Shown here piece after piece: positions 23,661 to 35,600 of a stretch of 64,000 nucleotides of DNA (position 1 is the first letter of the stretch; every line of letters begins with the position of its first letter). Below the pieces are notes generated by a model that saw only the letters and a program-made list of their open reading frames with translations, searched no databases and had not been told where the DNA came from. This DNA comes from Apoda limacodes. Taxonomy: Eukaryota > Arthropoda > Insecta > Lepidoptera > Limacodidae. The stretch covers positions 10,756,501 to 10,820,500 of the forward strand of contig OX291556.1 in assembly GCA_946406115.1 (NCBI GenBank). Reading direction: 5' to 3'. The position numbers and the translations under genes were made by a program.

Positions 23661-23944
23661 GTCTATTAAGTATATATGAAAGCTGTCTGTTCAACATATA
23701 CACTATGCGCACAGTACAAGCGAGAAATTCCGTGGTGTCCGGTTGATATTTGTAAACCTTAAAATGGGTCTTTTTCAGTTAAGTCCAATTTCATTAAGTT
23801 TTTTTTGATCCGACTTTGATAACTCTATAGCACTACGGTAAGTGCGTCCGAATTCGAAACAAAACTGTGATTATTTGTAATACTTTTTTAACTACCTGTA
23901 TCTCAAAACGTTGTTTTTGGAGTTATCAAATTCCAACCAGACAC

Positions 23945-24373
23945 CACAGAGCTAACAGAGCGATGCCGTACTTCACGTCGGGGCAAAGGTTGCTGCTTTA
24001 CAAATTGCAAGTTCGGCCCCATATGGAGTACTGCTGCTATCTCTGGGTGGGTGTACCCGGATACCAGCTTGGTCCTGTTGACTCGGTTCAACGACGGGCT
24101 GTGAAAATTGTCGCCAATTTGAAATTGCTGTATAGGTCTTAAGTCTGAGGAGAGACTTTGCCTCTCTATGTGTGTCCTGAGGATTGTTCAAAATTATGCC
24201 CACGGCTACTTTCTATTATCACACCGCTCGCTATCGGAAGGCAATTCATTCTCAAATGGTTGCGTACAGTGCGGTTTCAGAGAACTATTGGGTTGCGGAA
24301 TGAGCTCCTTTGCCACGGTTTTCTCTAAAGACTAGAGTATGGGGTTCTTCAAGAAAGCAGTTATTAGATTTCT
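23945..24373 (+). mobile_element. 5'-truncated CR1/Jockey LINE 3' end
   Basis: Encodes broken LINE ORF2 C-terminus (TSGQRLLLYKLQVRPHMEYC, then VDSVQRRAVKIV) and the start of the tail. It ends abruptly at about 24373, where a piece of the AGTCGGACTCTCGCAC repeat begins, so its own poly(A) end is lost. Confidence 0.8.
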
Positions 24374-24410
24374 GGTCAAGTTCAAGTCGGACTCTCGCAC
24401 TAACAATATA

Positions 24411-24720
24411 ACAAGTAAATTAAAGTGTAATCTCGAAGGACGAATCACTGAAGTTTAATAGGAAATCGTTCCAAGATGGTGACTATTAAGCGATGTGATT
24501 CGCCCGAGAGATTCTTCCATCCAAAATAGACTATGCCTAGGTCTTGCTCTTCACTTTTAGACCACGAAATAGCACAGAGCACACATGGCCTGTATCGGGG
24601 TAAACGCCTATGAAATACCCCCAAGGTAGATTAACAATTTTGTTCTCAAATGGCAGCACCTGCGCATGCTACTACAAGTAAATTAAAATGTTATCTCTCG
24701 GGCGAATCACTGAAGTTTTA
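24411..24720. repeat. Element with 47-bp direct repeats at its ends
   Basis: 24411-24457 and 24674-24720 are near-identical direct repeats (ACAAGTAAATTAAAGTG..., CGAATCACTGAAGTTT). An 18-bp piece (GTGATTCGCCCGAGAGAT, 24495) is the reverse complement of part of the right copy. No coding frame. From 24721 to 25774 I see nothing supported. Confidence 0.5.
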
Positions 24721-25774
24721 TAGTCATCGAACGTCACTTACAGGTAAGTTCGTTGGATTTTTTATTTTGTGTTACACCACCGTCCCTCCTGTGAAATTTC
24801 AACCGTGTGTTGTTAAAAAAGGATAAGTTTGCCTTTCTTATTTTTTCTGTACGTATAAGGATTTACTTTTAAAGTTTTTTCTTACAATTTCGTAGGTAAG
24901 TTAAGTTAAATTTAACTTTAATTTCAGTTATGGTGATGTCATGTACCTAAACAAGTTTGCAAGAATTTGATTGATTGTGTTACATTCCTCAGTACACTTT
25001 TTGACGTAAAAAAAATTCATAATTCATGTTATAGTTTAAATCTCATTTAAGTGGATTTGCTATTATTAAAATAATTTGGTTATTAAAAACAGTTAGTAAA
25101 AAAAAAAAAATTATGTCACTCTGTTCTTCAAATTGTTAGGAAAACTAAGAGTAATATTCTCCTGATTCTTATTTCATAAAAAATATGTTATTATGACCAA
25201 GTGAATTTGCTAATTTTGTAGTTTTAAAAAAATATTTGGATTCTATACTGACTAAAAACCAAAACAATCGAGATTTTCAACGTGCGGTCACGTGCTAGCG
25301 CCTATTGTACGTGGAATAGTGTCTCTTTATATGCCTCAATAGTGTAATATGTCTTTCTTTATGCCGATTTTTGTTGTGTTTGTTACAATGACATCGTCGT
25401 AATTTTGCTGGACGCATGAGTTGGTCGCTCCACGCTTGATGTCAGCGGTATTTTCTGTTGTATAAGCTTTTTTCCAAGTTTCAAATTAACAAGTGAAGTC
25501 AGCAAGTGCAGTTAAGTTATTTAATAACACCTAAGCTATATTATGGTGTATTTTTACCATTCTCAATATTTTTTCATGTATGTAAGGCGTGTTTAATTCT
25601 TTTTTTGTTAATATTACCTTTATCAACAATAAAAACAATGATGTCTTTATCTCCTGTAATAGGGAAGACCTGAGTTTTATTTGTCAAACTCATTTCTGCT
25701 CAAAAATAGTGTCTAAGTTATTTATAACTTCAGCAGTGATTTCGACTGTGCTATTTACTTATTATATTCTGAGG

Positions 25775-26470
25775 ACTGGGTAACAAAACTCGTGCATTTG
25801 CATCCTTTTGTGACCAGTCCGTATATTCAGTTCCATTGTCTTTTTCCGCATATGTTTTTGTCTTTATGCAGGGATCAATAAAATGTTTTCTGTCTTTATT
25901 CGATTTTAAACTCCATTTCTGTTTTTATGTCCTGTTTTTCGTCAGTTACTAACACTAAGATAAGCAAGACTCTTTCAATTTATTTTTTGTGTTGCTTCGA
26001 CGTAAAACTTTAAGTGAAGCGTGCCAAAATGTAAATAAAAATAATATCTAAAACATAAAAAAATAAATCAAATTTAAAAGTGACCTAAAACTTTTAAATT
26101 TGATAATGTTTTGCTTTAGTCATATTTTTAGAGAAATGTTACTTACGTGTAAACAACCTTAAAGAATTACCAGCTGGCGCCGTTCCGAGTCTCGAGGTTA
26201 AATGAAGAGCAATGCATACACGAATACAAAGTACTTGGCAACCTCTTAAGGATGTTAAAACTATTGGCGCTACTGCCTTCATGAAAAATATGTCTTTCTA
26301 CCAACAGAAGCCATGGAAACGTTAGTTTTAAATTTTATCCACCGCTAAATCGTCATTCTTTACCGAGGGTGGACCAAGAAGGTAGGGCTGCTGCGTAATG
26401 GCGAACGTGTTCTCACGTACCAGCCAACGACGAATAATCATGTTATGTTGCGTAACGTAACCCTTAGTTT
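25775..26470 (+). repeat. Duplicated block C, copy C1 (end of unit 1)
   Basis: Colinear with 51345-52005 from GGTAACAAAACTCGTGCATT to GTGCGTAACGTAACCC-like sequence near 26465. Most of the block is perhaps 80-85 percent alike by eye, but 26159-26241 is identical to 51711-51793 over 83 bases. No long frame is conserved on either strand. From 26471 to 26794 I see nothing supported. Confidence 0.8.
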
Positions 26471-26794
26471 ATCAATGTAATTCAATATTTTCATAGAAAA
26501 GATTCAGTCAAAACATTAACCTCGATATACATTACGTGTAAGTACTCTACTAATTAATTTATCGAGGCACGAGTCTAAGTCTAGCCGATAACAAACGTCA
26601 CAAAGAACTCCTAGTGACTTATAAAGTCCGAGTACATCAATCTTACAAACACACAAATTATATGAAAATATTTATTTATTTGGTAAGAAAATATTTTAAT
26701 TACATTGATGATAAAGCCACAGATATGGCATGTATGATATATTTCCTTCTACCTTCAGGAACAAAGAAAGAATATTTTTATGTGTGTATTAAGT

Positions 26795-28750
26795 ATTAAG
26801 ATGTCGGCCCGTTGTAGCTGAATGCGGGAGTCTAAGGACTGCGAGCAGTGGCAGCTGTGGAGGAGGCTTGTGTTTAGCAGTTGACCAAAATAAGCCTATA
26901 AAATAATGATGACATGCCACTTCGTTTCTTATGTATACTTTGAGTTATGTTAGCCTATCTAATTATTTTACGTCTAAAACAAAAGATACCGGGCTTTTTG
27001 TTAACACAATCCCGGCCCGGAACAATTCGTTAATCGTTTTTATTTTTAAATGAATAAAAAGCTAAGCAGAAATAGCAAAGAAATTCAAATTCCATTCACC
27101 CATTTATGGCATAAGTAATTATAATCAGACTCAATTGCTTTCAACGTTCGAAATTGGCAATTTATTATTAGAGAAGTCTCAGCAGGAAAATTAGAAAAGC
27201 TGTGTAAGCTTGTACCCGGAAGTAAAGGTACTTCATTATTGACGGACAGCTTTCCGAACACAGACACTGTCTTCACTTTTCATTATGACTGCTCCATTTT
27301 ATTATTTAAAAAAAAATAAAGTTTCTGTTTGATTTTCCTATGTTGTAAGATACTTACCTACATATCATATCTATATATATATATATATAAGGGTATGTTA
27401 ATTTTACAACATTTACAGTACATAGTATGTACTTGTCTCGGTAAGGTAGATAAAATGAACGATCTTTTAAAAAAAAAAATTTGATCAAAAGTTTTCTAAA
27501 CTTAGTCATCCCGGAAATCAGCATCTGCTTATATTTATTATAATTTAATTATATTATAATAAATAAATACATAAAACATATACATGTTTTTTAAAAATAC
27601 CGTTATAATATAGCAATTGTAATGCTATTAGGTACCTCATCGTAGTCCAATCATCAAATTTACTACTGCTATGAGGTTAACGTTAATACTCTTATTTTAT
27701 GCAATGGGGTAACAATCTTAATTTGACGTTTCTTAGTAACTTTACTTAGTTTAACCTATCCATTACCGTTATAAACTTAGGAGTCAGACAGGTTGCACGC
27801 AATTTCATAAATGTATTGCTAATCGTGAAACAATATAATGTAATCAGGTCAAAGGGCGATTTGGGTCATAGTCCACACACGGGCCCAATGCGAATTGTGG
27901 ACTTTACATACTGAATGTCTTTTTTTGACAGGTTTCCTTACAATGTTTTACTTCACCGAAAAGCCAGTGGTGTGAATAATCAATGTACTTGAGAAATAAA
28001 GAAAAAGACTTATTGATACACCCGGGGATCGAACATTTGACACTCAGGCTGCAAAGTGAAATCGAAACCCCTCGGCCACCACCGACTAAATAAAAACTTG
28101 TAATTAAATTGATATTACGATAACTATTGACAAACGGTGATCATAAAAATGTAAGTTAGTTTTGACGAATCCTGACTTTTTATATTTTATCTTGAACTTA
28201 TATGCATTCAAAAGGATGCATCAACTTATGAGTTAAAGAATACGATGTTAAACACATACCAACAGACATTTTACGTCTGAATGTTTAGAAGCTAACAAGG
28301 TTTGAGAATTTGATTATGTCCTTTTTACAATGTCGAAATCTCAGCTTGTACTTCAATTAAACCAACAAACTCATACGATATTTTCTCATTTATAACATAA
28401 ATAATTATCTTTATTTTTTACGCCTTAGTGTAATAAAAGCTCCCTTGTGTTCATAACACATAGTCAGCACATAAATCTGAACACCTGGTTTCGACCACGC
28501 TTACCCCATTATGAAACACTGTTAACATGCAATTTTCACATCAATATATTTAACGCCTAGCAATTTTGCGGTTAGCTATTGTAAAATTTAATTACTTGTT
28601 AGGTATTTTTTCTTCATTAATTTCAGCATTAAAGGGATTTCAATGGGAATTATCTACCTAGATGGATTTAATCTACTTAGCCGTGGATACAGAAAAAAAC
28701 AAACAGATTCACTTCTCTAATCTAAAATAATGGCGTGGTTCGAAAAATCA
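26795..28750 (+). repeat. Duplicated block A, copy A2, with RTE tail (start of unit 2)
   Basis: 26795-26907 is the RTE LINE end (GGCCCGTTGTAGCTGAATGC, GAGCAGTGGCAGCTGTGG) also found before A1. From 26908 the block follows A1, interrupted by insertions at about 27295-27500 (with an AT microsatellite near 27370) and 27820-28430 (with a SINE). The minus-strand frame 27276-27085 stays open for 63 codons; the same frame in A1 has one stop and a six-base insertion. Confidence 0.8.
27845..28105 (-). mobile_element. tRNA-derived SINE, minus orientation
   Basis: Read on the minus strand, GGTGGCCGAGGGGTTTCG is an A-box-like start, and GTTCGATCCCCGGG (28021-28034) is a near-perfect B box, about 40 bases apart, as in a tRNA-type polymerase III promoter. 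The body (GAAGTAAAACATTGTAAGG, CGCATTGGGCCCGTGTGTGG) has the style of lepidopteran SINEs. It sits in A2 but not in A1, so it inserted after the duplication or was lost from A1. Confidence 0.65.
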
Positions 28751-28751
28751 T

Positions 28752-29447
28752 ATGTTTTAACTACGGTAAGAGTCATTGAAGATGAAACAGGTTAAATTTT
28801 ATGTTTTAACTACGGTAAGAGTCATTGAAAATAAAACGGGTAAAATTGTATGTTTTAACTACGGTAAGAGTCATTGAAAATGAAACGGGTCAAATTATAT
28901 GTTTCAACTGCGGTAAGAGTCATTGAAAATGAAACGGGTAAAATTATATGATTTAACTACGGTAAGAGTATTGAAAATGAAACGGGTAAAATTATATGTT
29001 TTAATGATGGTAAGAGTCATTGGAAATGAAACGGGTAAAATTATATGTTTTAACTACGGTAAGAGTCATTGAAAATAAAACGTTAAGAGTCATTCAAAAT
29101 GAAATGGGTAAAGTTATATGTTTTAACAACGTTAATTCATTGAAAATGAAACGGGTAAATTTTTATGTTTTAACTACGGTTAGTCATTGAAAATGAAACG
29201 GGTAACATTTAATGTTTTAACCACGGAAAGAGTCATTGAAAATGAAACGGGTAAAATTATATGTTTCAACTACGGTAAGTCATTGAAAATGAAACGGGTA
29301 AAATTGTATGTTTTAACTACGGAAAGAGTCATTATAATGAAACGGGTAAAATTATTTGTTTTGACAACGGTAAGTCATTGACAATAAAACGTGTGAAGTT
29401 ATATGTTATAGCTACGGTTAGTAATTGAAAATTAAACGGGTAAAATC
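28752..29447. repeat. 49-bp minisatellite, 14 units
   Basis: Units start at 28752, 28801, 28850, 28899, 28948, 28996, 29045, 29118, 29165, 29212, 29261, 29308, 29356 and 29403. The common unit begins ATGTTTTAACTACGGTAAG and continues GTCATTGAAAATGAAACGGG; several units have lost two to five bases. It begins exactly where homology between A1 and A2 ends. The period is not a multiple of three, so the frame at 29187-29381 is a by-product. Nine of the 14 units keep a splice-donor-like GGTAAG. Confidence 0.95.
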
Positions 29448-30329
29448 CTCAAAAATTAAAAAGATGTTTCAGTAAAAACCTTACTTTCTTTGAAATGTTA
29501 ATACATTTTATTCTAAAATATGACATAAATTGACATTTATTATACAGATATGTGATACTAACCTTCTATTTCTTGGTCGTAAAACTCAATATTATATAAT
29601 CATATTTTCCCCGTTACTGTCGTGCAAAGGTATCGCATGACCATTTCATATTACGACTAAAATAATATTATACCCACAATACCCTCAACGATAAGTCCAG
29701 ATATTTAAGTAGTTGCGTGCAACCTATGGCGTGACTGTTACCTCGAATAAATGAAAAAGGAATAAATTGACTTAACATAAAAAAAATAATGCGACAATAT
29801 TTACAAAACTAGCTAGAACTGGAACGATCTTATAGTACAGTCATAAAAATAAATATGTTTTTTGTAAGGTTAAAAAAATGTCTGTTACATTATTAAAAAA
29901 AATTATGCAAATGCTTAAAAAGTGATAACATGGGTTGAAAATTTCACATTGCATACCATCAAATAACCAAAGTATTTTTTCACACTATATATATTACTGT
30001 TACTTAGCTTATTTATTATAGTACAATTATAAATAAAGTTTAAAATTTTGAGGTCTTCTTTTTTTTAAGATACTATGTTGTTTTGACAAAATTTATTCCT
30101 TATAAAAGACCCTTTCAAAAGATTAAAAAAAAAATAATATTCCCAGATTCATTACCTGTAAGTATACTGAAAAGTGACGAACCGAAAACAGGTGTTGCTG
30201 GTATCTTTGGCATTATTCGTTCTAATGTTTTAAAATGAACTATGGATAAAGCGAATCCAAAGTATATTACCTACGTTTTTTACATATTATATATCATAGT
30301 TTTTTTCACCAAAAATACGACTTAGTTCC
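29448..30329. other. AT-rich non-coding stretch
   Basis: No gene, no repeat that I can name. Several A- and T-runs. Confidence 0.5.
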
Positions 30330-32060
30330 ATTAAACTAAAACAAACTTTTAGACGGCGACATCCCAGTCTAATAATTCTAGTTAATATTTAAAGCTCGAA
30401 GCGCGAAGCCCTGTCACAGCAACCGCGAATTTTGTGCAGGATTTATATTTGGCTTGTCTGTGAACTGAACGCGACAAGACCGTGGCATTTCAGGAATAGA
30501 GTCGAACGAACGACTCAACCGGATATAAAATAAGCTGTATCGGACTGAGTTTTGACATGCACCTACGACTATGAGGGCTATATTTTTTGAATCAATGTAG
30601 ATAACAGAAATTCTTTTTGTAACACTGCAGTTGTAGGTATTAATAGAAACACAGAATTGTATATTTCGTACCAGTACCAAATTTAACTTGCAAGATTTGA
30701 TTACAGACAGACAACGGGGGACAGGTGAAACTTAAAATAAAAGATTGTAAAAATGTATAATTAATGTTTAAAGTAAAAGAATTTATAAAAAAATTATATT
30801 TACATTTGAAACATTCAGACAGTTTTGTAATGTTATCTATATTTAATGAACTATTAGAGTAGAGAACAAGGACGCAGATCGGTTTTTTTTTATTAAAAAT
30901 TGATTAAAATTCATTGCTTACGGAAGCGGGAGCAAACATGCACTTTTCTCCCACCTAATAGTGAACCAATCAACGATTTTCGAACAGATGGGATGAAAAA
31001 CCCATTTTGTATTCGGATCTAACAATTCTTTTTCTACTACCTGAAAGCTCGGTACTAAATTCAGCATTAGAACAACTTTCCAGAATAAATCGCCATGTTT
31101 AGAATGTTTTTCCACCAAATTGTTAGTCTTTTTAATGACCTTTTAGCCCCGCCGCGACGCGAAGTTGTCATAAAGTATTGCAGCACCATTCTGATTCTAA
31201 CAGTGCGCGCCGATCTTTTAGAATGATACTGGCCAGTACGAGTACGAAATGAAATTTCAACCAAGTTTTCGTACTGCCCTGTGAGTTATTACGTACCGGG
31301 TTCCGTTCAGAAAGTCCAATTTTCGAAACTAATTTTGAGTATGTGTGTAGTTTGAAGGTATTAGAAAAATGTTAGTTCTACATTGTTTTAGAATTATATC
31401 TGTAAACATTTAAAACAAAAAAAACTTCGATAATTTACCGTAAAAGATACTAGAAATCGAGTAAAATAAGACTCATTATAATGTTCCATACGGCGGCCGA
31501 TATGCTGCGTTTGCCAAGGATTTTCTTCTTTATGAAATGTACTTGAGTGTCATTTTTTTTATTTAGTAAAACATAAATGACATATTTGTTTGCTTGATAA
31601 CCGTTTGTGCGTATGTAATACGCAATAAACCGACGTATTTTTCTGTCATGATTTCTTAATTGTAATTAAATATAAACTTTTACCTGTATGATAGTTCTCA
31701 AAGCTTTTCTTAGGTACCTACGGGTATATTTTTATGGGAAAGCACACACTGTGCGATATATGCGTTAACATATATCATAAAACAATCAGGCAGTTCTACT
31801 TTTGTAAATGGGGTAAGTTTTTTTTAGTCTCGAGCTCGACAAAGGCCGATACACCAGTACCTAAGTACGCGATGGAAGTCGGTCACGTTGCGACAATATT
31901 TATGTAAGAATGTTTGCGGCAAGCTGTTTCATAAGCGTAAGCAAGCTACACTCAGAAAAAAAATGCTTAGTAACTATCTACCTATTTTTTATTGACCGAC
32001 TTTATAAGAGGAGTTTATTAATTAGAACCGTACCTACTTATATAATTATGTAATATTGCT
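30330..32060 (+). repeat. Duplicated block I, copy I2 (inverted relative to I1)
   Basis: 30330-30610 and 31690-32060 match, in reverse, 19343-19080 and 18400-18013. Conserved items are the 112-bp TATA core (30418-30529), the AAGCACACACTGTGCGATAT frame and the following GGGGTAAGTTTTTTTTAG. The middle (about 30650-31680) has no counterpart in I1; minus-strand frames in 31264-30918 have a protein-like look but no motif I know. Confidence 0.75.
30418..30529 (+). promoter_or_regulatory. Conserved TATA-containing core of block I, copy 2
   Basis: One difference from 19142-19253 over 112 bp, including a 78-bp identical run (30452-30529). The dyad GAGTCGAACGAACGACTC is at 30499-30516 and the TATA-like GATATAAAAT starts at 30522. 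Both copies face the frame ending in GTAAGT, so promoter orientation and exon agree. Confidence 0.35.
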
Positions 32061-32639
32061 GGAATTTCAAACAAATGTGCCCAAATTTATAATTATATGT
32101 TTGTGTGTAAGTATGTTTGACCACTTATTTCTCAAAAACTAGAAATCGGATTGCAATAATTCTTTTATCATATATTTAATAGTCGTTCAACTTAGGGACT
32201 AGTGCAAAGTTTATCAAAATCGGTTGAGTAGTTTTAAAGATATGGACTTTTAAGCGTTCAGCGAGATTATTAGAAAAAATACGTCATCAGGGTGAATTTC
32301 AACAAGTTGCCTTTTTTATTTAATTTCGGTGGATAATTTGTTTTTAAGTTTTTTCAAATTTTAACTAAACTAAACTAAAGTAGTTTATTATACTTCTTGG
32401 CTATATTGATACTAGTTTTTAATGACATAAAAATATCATAATAAACTTATAAGTCTTTAAAAATTGAATGTCACCGAAATGAGACAGTCGTTCACCTAAA
32501 TTAAAATCCACCGATACCGTATACAGTCAGGCCTATGTTGCAACGGGTCAGAAAGTTAGCTTTTAGAACAGCAAAGGACATAGGATACTTATTATCCCGA
32601 TCGAAAGTTCCCATGGGACTTTTTTTCACGTAGACAGAG
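32061..32639. other. Non-coding, Helitron-like repeat fragment
   Basis: 32090-32280 (CTCAAAAACTAGAAATCGG, AAAATCGGTTGAGTAGTTTT) has the style of lepidopteran non-autonomous Helitron-like repeats. The rest is unassigned. Confidence 0.4.
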
Positions 32640-35600
32640 AGATTTAAGAGAGGTATGGCACTGCAAATACTCGCTCGAATAAGCCACCCGAACAACTTAA
32701 GCAGGGCATAGCGAGTACTTGCTCGAGTGAGCGGCACGTCCTGGGGAAGTACTTCCACCTTACAGAAAACCGCGGCCACAATAACACTAACATTGAGTAG
32801 TGTTGTGTTCCTGGCGGTGAGTAAGGTTGCCAGAGCTCTTTGAGGATTCGCTGCGCGGACAGCGGAGAACCGGAGGTGCTTGTTGCAGTCATGCTCAGCG
32901 TAGACGCGGCGTGCTGGTTCGGCGGTCAGGGAGACCTGATAAAACGGCTGACCGCTGGCTGGCTGGCAGGTTGACCGGGATCCCGAACCCAGGGATCACA
33001 TAATATCCGCCCTGGGAGGCTGATCCGCCAGCCTGTGTAAAGTATCTGAAGTGGTAGTCGTGCCGGAGAAGGTAACCGGAGTGGACCCGGCTACTACAAC
33101 AGAGGGGGATCAGGGGCCCTACCGCCCGCCGTACCAGCAACCGTATCATCTGTGGCGAGCTTCGGCAGTCTTAGAACCGCACCTTTTGTCCTCTAAGCTG
33201 TCTGTGCAGTGAATCCTCATCCGTAGTCTTAGTAACTTTTTTATATATAATGGCCATGAGAACGAAAAAGAAAAGAGTTTGTACAGCGGCTACTCCATCC
33301 ACATATAATGTGGATTTTTGCAACATCAGGGGTATTCACGCAAAATCTTAACACAGTCCACCACCATCTCGAGACTGCGCAGCCGACCATTCTTTTTCTA
33401 ATGGAGACGCAGATATCCTTCCCGGCCGACACATACCTCCACTATCCCGGCTACAAACTCGAACACAATTTTATGAGTCGTTCCGGTGTATGTATGTTCG
33501 TCCGGGAGGATATCTGCTGTCGCTGCCTCCATAGCTTTAAAGACAGGGACCTGTCGATATTGTGGGTGCGCGTAGATTACGGCGGCCACACTCGTATCTT
33601 TGCGTGCCTATACAGGTCTCATAGCGGTGACACGCACGTAACTCGACTCTTCACGCACCTGAGTTTGACGACTGACAAAGTTCTAGAGCAATATCCCACA
33701 GCAGAACTAGTTATTTTGGGAGACTTTAACGCCCACCATCGTGAGTGGCCCAGTTCTTGAACCAATAACTATGCTGGGATATCTGCTCATGAATTTGCTC
33801 TAACCTATGGATTCTCTCAGCTGGTACTTTCTCTAACAAGAATACCAGATATAGAGGAACATACGAGCTCCTTACTGGACCTTCTGCTGTCTCAGGGGAT
33901 GCGCCTCTTGGCTCCTCGGACCACTGTCTCGTTCGGACTCAAATGTCATGCACACAACCCGATTCATCTGGACCAACTAATTGGCGTCGTGTGTGGCACT
34001 ATAAGTCGGTAGACTGGGATGGATTGCGAGAATTTTACGCATCGTACTCGTGGAGGCAGATCTGCTTTAACTCAGAAGATCCTGACGTCTGCGCAGCCGC
34101 AGTCACTGAGACAATTTTTGCTGGTATGGAATGCTATATTCCTAACCCGCGAGTAGCTGCTGGCGTCAAAAAACGACCGTGGTTTAATAGGTCTTGCAGA
34201 AAAGCTAGAATTCTTAAGCAAACTGCCTATGAGGCTTGGACCACGGCTCGTAATAATAAGGATCCGAATATTTCTGAGTTAAAACGCAAATTAAATGCTG
34301 CCTCGAGGTTCAGTAAGAAAGCAATTGCCAAAGCAAAATTCCAATTCATCGGCAAAATAGGTGGGCGACTTGCGAGCTATCCATCTGGGAGTCGTGCTTT
34401 CCACTGCGAAAGACCGATGGTGACTTGGCCCATAGTGCTAAATAGAAAGCCGATCTACTGGGCAATCTCTTTGCCTCGAACTCGAACATGAACGATGCAG
34501 GCGCTGTACTACCTACTATACCGTGGTGCGGTAAGACCATGCCGGAAATCTCCATAACGCAGCGGGAGGTCCGGCGGGCGTTGCTTTCTCTAGACGTTCA
34601 TAAGTCGAGTGGACCAGACGGTATACCAGCAGTGGTGCTTAAGCGGTGTGCTCCTGAGTTATGTCCTGTAGTCACGCGCCTCTTCGCGCTTTCCTACCAC
34701 ACTAGGCAATTTCCGTCTTCATGGAAGACTGCGAATGTGCACCCGGTGCCCAAAAAGAGCGATAGATCAGATCCATCGAATTACAGGCCTATCGCTATTA
34801 CCTCTCTCCTCTGCAAGGTGATGGGGCGTGTAATCAACACACAGCTTCTAAGATACCTAGAAGTACACGACCTGGCCAGTGACCGTCAATATGGCTTTCG
34901 CCACGGTCGCTCGACTGGTGACCTTCTAGTGTATCTCACACACCGTTGGGCACTAGCCATTGCGAGTCAGAGGGAGGCAATGGCATGTAGCCTGGACATA
35001 ACGAAGGCATTCGATCGGGTCTGGCACCGGGGTCTTTTATCGAAATTGCCGTAAGATACGGAGTGCCCGAGGGTTTGTGCAAATAGGTTGCTAGCTTTTT
35101 GTCCGGCAGACGAATACGAGCCTTAGTTGACGGTAGTTGCTCTGACAGCATGGAAATTAATGCTGGTGTCACGCAGGGCTCTGTGCTGATTCCTACGCTG
35201 TTTCTACTGCATATCAATGACATGTTGGACATCAATAACATACATTGCTATGCACATGACAGTACTGGAAACGCTTTTTACACGGGTCGTGCAAACATCC
35301 CTCGTTCCGTTGTGGAGGAAAACCGCGGAGAACTTGTGTCTCAAATCGAGACCACACTGTCCAAGGTCTCTGACTGGGGACGGGTAAACTTGGTCCGATT
35401 CAACCCTACAAAGACACATGTGTGCGCGTTCACCGCTAAGGAAACTCCATTCAATGTAGTCCCACAATTCCAGAACATTCCCCTCTCAATCTCCAAAAGC
35501 ATTGGGATCCTTGGTGTCGACATATCCAGCGATGTTCAGGGTGAAGCTAGCGTCCAAAAAACTTGGTGTACTCAACACAGCGAAGCAGTACTTCACGTCG

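Noticed and set aside
29187..29381. 64-codon protein with repeated MKRVKL and LTTERV
   Set aside because: It is the translation of the 49-bp minisatellite, whose period is not a multiple of three.
28752..29447. CRISPR-like array
   Set aside because: The units are contiguous 49-bp repeats without unique spacers, in eukaryotic DNA; it is a minisatellite.
30414..30680. 88-codon minus-strand gene over the block I core
   Set aside because: A one-base length difference in a T-run between I1 and I2 shifts the frame.
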